Assembly (NCBI RefSeq): GCF_000758585.1
Contig: NZ_CP009281.1
Location: forward strand, 3,968,001-4,032,000
Length of the DNA stretch: 64,000 bases
Source of the DNA: Paenibacillus sp. FSL R5-0345
GTDB taxonomy: Bacteria; Bacillota; Bacilli; Paenibacillales; Paenibacillaceae
Direction of reading: 5' to 3'
Shown: positions 59,937 to 64,000 of the stretch, in pieces
Layout of the letters: each line of letters starts with the position of its first letter
How positions within the stretch are numbered: position 1 is the first letter of the stretch
The notes under the pieces: model-generated
What the model saw: only the letters and a program-made list of their open reading frames with translations
The model's database searches: none
Told to the model about the DNA's origin: nothing
Translations under genes and position numbers: made by a program

Positions 59937-60755
59937 TTAAGGCTCGAACCCCTTCTGGCTCAAGAACAGCTCATCTTCTGAAAAAACACTCCGGAGTCCA
60001 TCGTACACCCTACGATATGCCGCTGGATCATACCAATCTTCCAGTTGCAGCTCTTCATAAAGGGAATATATACCTAATCTTCGTGTACGTTTTCCCCCAC
60101 TGCCATCTCCCATAAAATAATCGTCAATACAGACTCTATCCACGAGTTCCCTAAGAATCTCAGGAAAAGAAGTGCTGCTTGGCAATACCGGAGCGATGGT
60201 TGCTTGAACAGGAATGCCCGCATTACGCAGTAATTTCAGTGTCTTTAATCTCGCAGAAATGGGCGGAGCACTTGGTGTGAATTTTTTGCGAATATCTTCA
60301 CGATCCGTCTCTACAGTCATACTCACACGAACCTTATCTCCTAAGCGTATTAGCAAATCCATATCTCTGCTTACGAGCGGACTACGCGTCTGCACGAATA
60401 AAAAATCAGGCAGATTCTCTACCATAACCTCCAATAAAGCTCTTGTTACTTGTTCCTTGTACTCTATCGGTTGGTAAGGATCTGTACTAGAAGACATAAA
60501 GATGGAGACCGGTCCTTTGGACTTTGCTTTTTGGAGTTCTTTGCGTAGGATAGCTGCAACTTCTTGTTTGACATCTACCCACATCCCCCATTCCTCTTTA
60601 CGGAACAGTGAAACGGGCATTTGACGCACATAACAATATGAACAGCCATAAGTACATCCGGTATATGGATTCAAAGAATGACTGTATCCATTCAGATAAC
60701 CCGTCCCTTTATTAAGTAAGGTCTTTGGGGTTTTGTACTGGATCTCATTCTTCAT
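59937..60755 (-). CDS. Radical SAM protein, Rv2578c/SplB-like
   Basis: A 272-residue radical SAM protein. The iron-sulfur cluster motif is C34-TYG-C38-SY-C41 in LNPYTGCTYGCSYCYVRQMP. SIFMSSSTDPYQPIEYKEQV, RVSMTVETDREDIRKKFTPS and IPVQATIAPVLPSSTSFPEI match the SplB-related Rv2578c group, often linked to DNA repair. The ATG at 60753-60755 overlaps the stop of the preceding ogt gene (ATGA), so it is part of the ada-ogt operon. Substrate not established. Confidence 0.87.
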   Translation of the reverse strand: MKNEIQYKTPKTLLNKGTGYLNGYSHSLNPYTGCTYGCSYCYVRQMPVSLFRKEEWGMWVDVKQEVAAILRKELQKAKSKGPVSIFMSSSTDPYQPIEYKEQVTRALLEVMVENLPDFLFVQTRSPLVSRDMDLLIRLGDKVRVSMTVETDREDIRKKFTPSAPPISARLKTLKLLRNAGIPVQATIAPVLPSSTSFPEILRELVDRVCIDDYFMGDGSGGKRTRRLGIYSLYEELQLEDWYDPAAYRRVYDGLRSVFSEDELFLSQKGFEP

Positions 60756-61285
60756 AGTTCTTGAGCAAGCTTCCCGCTCTCCAAATGAAGCAGCCTCGTC
60801 TTCATCTCTAATCCCCCGCGGTATCCGGTTAATGTCCCATTCTTGCCAATGACTCGGTGACAGGGCACCGTAATTAATATCGGATTCGCACCAATCGCCG
60901 TCCCTACCGCTCGTACTGCAGCCGGTTTTTGAATATATGTGGCAATGTCCGAATAAGACCACGTTTGTCCATATGGAATTTCACATAACGCTTTCCACAC
61001 CGCAAGTTGAAATGGAGTCCCACGATAGTCAAAAGGAATGCTGAATGCCTGCCGTTCCCCTTGCAAATATTCGATCAGTTCCTGTACAAATGGAACCATT
61101 TTCTCATCGTCCTGCACCAGTTCACTTCCAGGAAATCTTCGGCTGATCCAGTCACTCATTTCTTCGAATGGCTTCTGCTGCGACCCCACATAACTTAATC
61201 CTTTCTCCGATGCTGCGATATAGAAGCTCCATTCCTTATAAGCTAGCAATGTCCAGTATATGATTGCATTTGGTCTACTCTCCAT
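60752..61285 (-). CDS. ogt: Methylated-DNA--protein-cysteine methyltransferase
   Basis: A 177-residue suicide repair protein that takes alkyl groups from O6-alkylguanine onto C142 in VPCHRVIG. YGQTWSYSDIATYIQKPAAV, RAVGTAIGANP and GYRGGLEMKTRLLHLE are standard. It overlaps the end of the upstream ada gene by 11 bases, so the two are co-translated. Confidence 0.93.
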   Translation of the reverse strand: MESRPNAIIYWTLLAYKEWSFYIAASEKGLSYVGSQQKPFEEMSDWISRRFPGSELVQDDEKMVPFVQELIEYLQGERQAFSIPFDYRGTPFQLAVWKALCEIPYGQTWSYSDIATYIQKPAAVRAVGTAIGANPILITVPCHRVIGKNGTLTGYRGGLEMKTRLLHLESGKLAQEL

Positions 61286-61868
61286 TTTTCTGTACCTCCA
61301 AGAATAATTCAGAATGATTCGTTAATTCTACTTTGTTAAGCTGTCGATACTGCGTTGGGGTGTGCCCCGTCTTTTTCTTAAATAAGGTAATAAAATACGA
61401 CGGATTTGGCAGACCCACATGTGTTCCAATATCAGCTACAGCCCGATCCGTGGTAACCAAATATTCAGATGCCTGATCGATTCTCTTTTGCTGTATATAA
61501 TCCACAGGAGTGATTCCCGTTATTTTCTTGAAGGTTCGATGCAGATGATAAGGGCTTCCATGACAGACTTCTGCCAACATTTCAAGAGTAAGAGGTTCCT
61601 GATAATGCTTGTCGATATATTCAGTCATTACAGCCACCCATTCCTTATCCGGCAGCCACTCACCCGTCGGTTTGCATCTTTTACAGGGACGAAATCCAGA
61701 TTCTATCGCTTGTTCTGCATTTTGAAAGATACGTGTATTCTCTCGATTAGGTGCTTTGGACTTACAGGAAGGTCGGCAAAAGATTCCCGTAGTCTTCACA
61801 GCATAAAAGAATTTATCGTTATAAGCTGCATCATTTTGCAAAATCGCCTGCCATTGCTCCTCGTTCAT
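61275..61868 (-). CDS. adaA: Ada-type regulator/methylphosphotriester repair protein
   Basis: A 197-residue protein that repairs methylphosphotriesters and then activates transcription. The zinc cysteines are C31 (accepts methyl), C35, C62 and C65 (GIFCRPSCKSK, RPCKRCKP). An AraC DNA-binding domain follows (EPLTLEMLAEVCHGSPYHLH, VADIGTHVGLPNPSYFITLF). The ATG at 61866-61868 is 11 bases behind GTGGAG. It is the first gene of ada-ogt-radical SAM and probably activates its own operon. Confidence 0.92.
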   Translation of the reverse strand: MNEEQWQAILQNDAAYNDKFFYAVKTTGIFCRPSCKSKAPNRENTRIFQNAEQAIESGFRPCKRCKPTGEWLPDKEWVAVMTEYIDKHYQEPLTLEMLAEVCHGSPYHLHRTFKKITGITPVDYIQQKRIDQASEYLVTTDRAVADIGTHVGLPNPSYFITLFKKKTGHTPTQYRQLNKVELTNHSELFLEVQKNGE

Positions 61869-62107
61869 CTTTTCCACATCTCCACTCCTATCCATACGCT
61901 TTACCTCTAAACCAAGTATACCCTGCTTCAGGGTTATCTGTACTCATTCTAGAATGTAAAAGCAAGATAGTGAAATACAAAAGTGGTGAGATTGCTCGTA
62001 ATAACACTTTGTTTATCGAATCCGCACTTCCTTTGTCAACCGTGCAGGGAGCAGCAATTGAACAACGAATTACTCATAACAAGTCTACCTGAACTGGAGG
62101 AATCGAA

Positions 62108-62647
62108 ATGGAAATTCTGAAAACAAAGGATGCCGCAGAGCTGTTGTCTGTTAGCCAAACAACGATCAAACGTTGGGCTGCTATGTTCCCTGACTTTTTT
62201 CCAAAGGACCGATTTGGCCACTATACATTCTCAGAGCAGCAAATTAGCTTGCTCAATCATATTAAAGATTGCATTAATCACGGAGAAGCACTAGAGGGTA
62301 TTCAATTAACTGTCGCGAATGAGCATCAATTGTCGTCGTCACCGCAAGACCCACTTCATCCCACTGACGCTGAGCCTATGCAAGATATATTGTCCCGGAT
62401 TCATTATATCGAACGTACACTCGATCAAAAAGCCGACGAAGTAGTCATGATACAGCTGCTTCAGCAGCGTGAAGAGCTTGAGGATCTGCGGATAATGATT
62501 AAACAATTAGCGGCATCCCTTGAACCCATGCAAGTTACAAAAGGAAAAACCTTCACACCTAATGAAGCATCCTATCCCGTTATCACTTCAAGATTACCCT
62601 CTCCACCAAGAAAGCGCGGGCTATTACGCTCATTCTTTTTCCTATAA
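62108..62647 (+). CDS. racA: RacA-like MerR-type DNA-binding protein
   Basis: A 179-residue protein with an N-terminal MerR-like helix-turn-helix (MEILKTKDAAELLSVSQTTI, KRWAAMFPDFFPKDRFGHYT) and a coiled-coil-rich middle (YIERTLDQKADEVVMIQLLQ, QREELEDLRIMIKQLAASLE). This layout matches RacA, which anchors the chromosome at the cell pole during sporulation in Bacillus. The C-terminal tail is short and basic (PPRKRGLLRSFFFL). GGAGG precedes the ATG. RacA assignment is by architecture and the GHYTF motif. Confidence 0.68.
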   Translation: MEILKTKDAAELLSVSQTTIKRWAAMFPDFFPKDRFGHYTFSEQQISLLNHIKDCINHGEALEGIQLTVANEHQLSSSPQDPLHPTDAEPMQDILSRIHYIERTLDQKADEVVMIQLLQQREELEDLRIMIKQLAASLEPMQVTKGKTFTPNEASYPVITSRLPSPPRKRGLLRSFFFL

Positions 62648-62666
62648 GCCTGAAACGCAACGCAAA

Positions 62667-62704
62667 AGAACCTACTTCTAACTATCGTTGAAGTAGGTTC
62701 TTAT
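62667..62704. terminator. Terminator between racA-like gene and aspA
   Basis: AAGAACCTACTTC and GAAGTAGGTTCTT form a 13-bp perfect stem around TAACTATCGTT, T-rich beyond. It can serve both convergent genes. Confidence 0.85.
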
Positions 62705-62758
62705 TAAATAACGTAGAATACGGATGACAAAGGCAGTGACTAATGGTTAGGCAATCCC

Positions 62759-64000
62759 CTACTGTTTCTGCAATAAAGCTGAGCCTGCGATTCCCGGATG
62801 TGTCATTTCGTATGGGTCCAGAATCAGATTTAGCTCTTCCTCGGATAACACATTATACTTAAGGCACAATTCACGAACAGATTCTCCTGTCAAAATCGCC
62901 TCACGAGCAATACGAGAAACCACTTCGTAGCCCAAATGTGGGTTAACCGCAGTAATGATTCCGACACTCCGTTCCACATCCCGCTCTAGCTTCTCTTTAT
63001 TGGCTTCAATACCAGCCAGACAGAAGTCTGTGAACACTTGGAAGGAGTTGTTCATGATGCTGATGGACTGAATGAGATTAAATACTAGAACTGGCTCCAT
63101 AACATTCAGTTCCAGTTGACCCGCTTGGGAAGCCAGACAGATCGTATGATCATTCCCTATCACTTGAAAAGCTACCTGATTGATGACCTCTGCCATAACC
63201 GGATTGACTTTACCTGGCATAATGGAGGAACCAGGCTGGCGAGCAGGTAGTGAAATTTCATTAAACCCAGTCCGCGGGCCGGAGGCCATGAGTCGAAGAT
63301 CATTAGCAATCTTAGACATGTTCATCATGCAGACCTTTAGGGCAGCAGATACTTCGGTGTATGCATCTGTATTTTGCGTAGCATCCACAAGATGATCTGC
63401 AGTAACTAGCGGCAATCCACTTATTTCAGCCAAATGCTCAACAACCACTTCGATATATCGAGGGTCAGCATTTAATCCAGTTCCTACAGCCGTTGCCCCC
63501 ATATTCACTTCATACAAATGATGACGTGTATGTTCAATACGTTTGATATCTCTCTCAAGTACTCTGCGATAAGCCTCGAACTCTTGGCCCAGACGAATCG
63601 GCACTGCATCTTGTAGATGCGTGCGTCCCATTTTTATAACCGGATCGAATTCCTTGGCTTTGTCTGCAAACACCTCATGCATTCTGCGCATAGTAACAAG
63701 CAGTTGTTCCAGAAGAGAAAGCGTCGCAATATGAATAGCCGTCGGAAATGCATCATTTGTAGACTGCGCCATATTCACATGAGAGTTGGGACTTAAATGA
63801 CGATAGTCTCCTTTTTCATGACCAAGCAGCTCTAATGCTCGGTTAGCAATGACTTCATTGGCATTCATATTTAACGAGGTACCTGCACCACCCTGTATAG
63901 GGTCTACAATAAATTGTTCGTGCCATTGACCTTCGATGATCTCATCTGCTGCTTTCACAACAACTTCTCCAAGCCCACGATAGAGCCTGCCGATTTCCAT
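62759..64000 (-). CDS. aspA: Aspartate ammonia-lyase (N-terminus outside window)
   Basis: The last 413 residues of aspartase, which converts L-aspartate to fumarate and ammonia; about 60 N-terminal residues lie beyond the right edge. QGGAGTSLNMNANEVIANRA, SPNSHVNMAQSTNDAFPTAI, GRTHLQDAVP and the superfamily signature GSSIMPGKVNP are intact. NMNANEV and the TSxN region fit aspartase better than fumarase. Its terminator is shared with the convergent racA-like gene. Confidence 0.92.
   Translation of the reverse strand: MEIGRLYRGLGEVVVKAADEIIEGQWHEQFIVDPIQGGAGTSLNMNANEVIANRALELLGHEKGDYRHLSPNSHVNMAQSTNDAFPTAIHIATLSLLEQLLVTMRRMHEVFADKAKEFDPVIKMGRTHLQDAVPIRLGQEFEAYRRVLERDIKRIEHTRHHLYEVNMGATAVGTGLNADPRYIEVVVEHLAEISGLPLVTADHLVDATQNTDAYTEVSAALKVCMMNMSKIANDLRLMASGPRTGFNEISLPARQPGSSIMPGKVNPVMAEVINQVAFQVIGNDHTICLASQAGQLELNVMEPVLVFNLIQSISIMNNSFQVFTDFCLAGIEANKEKLERDVERSVGIITAVNPHLGYEVVSRIAREAILTGESVRELCLKYNVLSEEELNLILDPYEMTHPGIAGSALLQKQ

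Noticed and set aside
60756..60962. Longer N-terminus for the radical SAM protein
   Set aside because: It overlaps the ogt coding region in another frame; the ATGA overlap start is much better supported.

Overview
The window looks like chromosomal DNA of a Paenibacillus-like, spore-forming member of the Bacillota. Indicators are a YesN-type response regulator, strong AGGAGG ribosome-binding sites with frequent GTG and TTG starts, an S-layer-homology surface protein, a GntR regulator with a LacI-type sensor, a RacA-like protein and a YolD-like protein. There are no rRNA or tRNA genes and no CRISPR array. All names come from reading the translated sequence by eye; no database search was possible.

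Region 1 (1-1353) is the start of a YesN-type response regulator cut by the window edge. Region 2 (about 1.56-34.2 kb) is the striking part: a gene-cassette array. Roughly 35 small, functionally unrelated genes (acetyltransferases, small kinases, phosphotransferases, VOC proteins, a nucleotidyltransferase, methyltransferases, MsrA, HIT, NIPSNAP, RidA, a cold-shock protein, small membrane proteins) are separated by about 37 copies of one intergenic repeat. About 25 copies are complete and 12 are half or degenerate. A complete repeat has two direct copies of a dyad core (arms TTSAACTA and TAGTTSAA around a 10-11 bp spacer read TCCTGCCCGT or TCGTTCCCCGT) bracketing a stem-loop that often carries a T-tract. 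Almost all cassette genes lie on the minus strand, and their stop codons fall inside or just next to a repeat, as in an integron cassette array. No intact integrase is present, but a decayed tyrosine-recombinase N-terminus lies inside the array at about 12.6-12.75 kb, and one cassette ends in a site with canonical attC architecture (3242-3332). Several genes are truncated or fused exactly at core sites, and several others are decayed by frameshifts or nonsense mutations. Plus-strand genes (SDR, TetR-map, methyltransferase, rsgA-kinase, DUF3238) mostly sit between half repeats or beside an IS remnant.

Region 3 (34.4-42.9 kb) holds a giant secreted SLH/InlB-repeat protein and a MalT/SARP-like ATPase regulator. 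Region 4 (43-52 kb) holds an AraC-GyrI regulator, a membrane diguanylate cyclase and a carbohydrate-uptake operon (binding lipoprotein, two permeases, GH43 enzyme) with a divergent GntR/AraR-like regulator. Region 5 (52.5-57.7 kb) is a second, smaller set of modules (HxlR-SRPBCC, aldo/keto reductase, SDR-MarR, a dead AraC paralogue) separated by a different palindromic repeat family that also flanks the AraC gene at 43-44 kb. Region 6 (58-64 kb) is core-like: YdcF, YbaK, YolD-like, a translationally coupled alkylation-repair operon (ada, ogt, radical SAM), RacA-like, and aspartase cut by the right edge.

The best candidate for a previously undescribed system is the region 2 array and its composite recombination-site-like repeat. 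Secondary candidates are the region 5 repeat-flanked modules and a leader-peptide/terminator attenuator in front of the array-borne rsgA.
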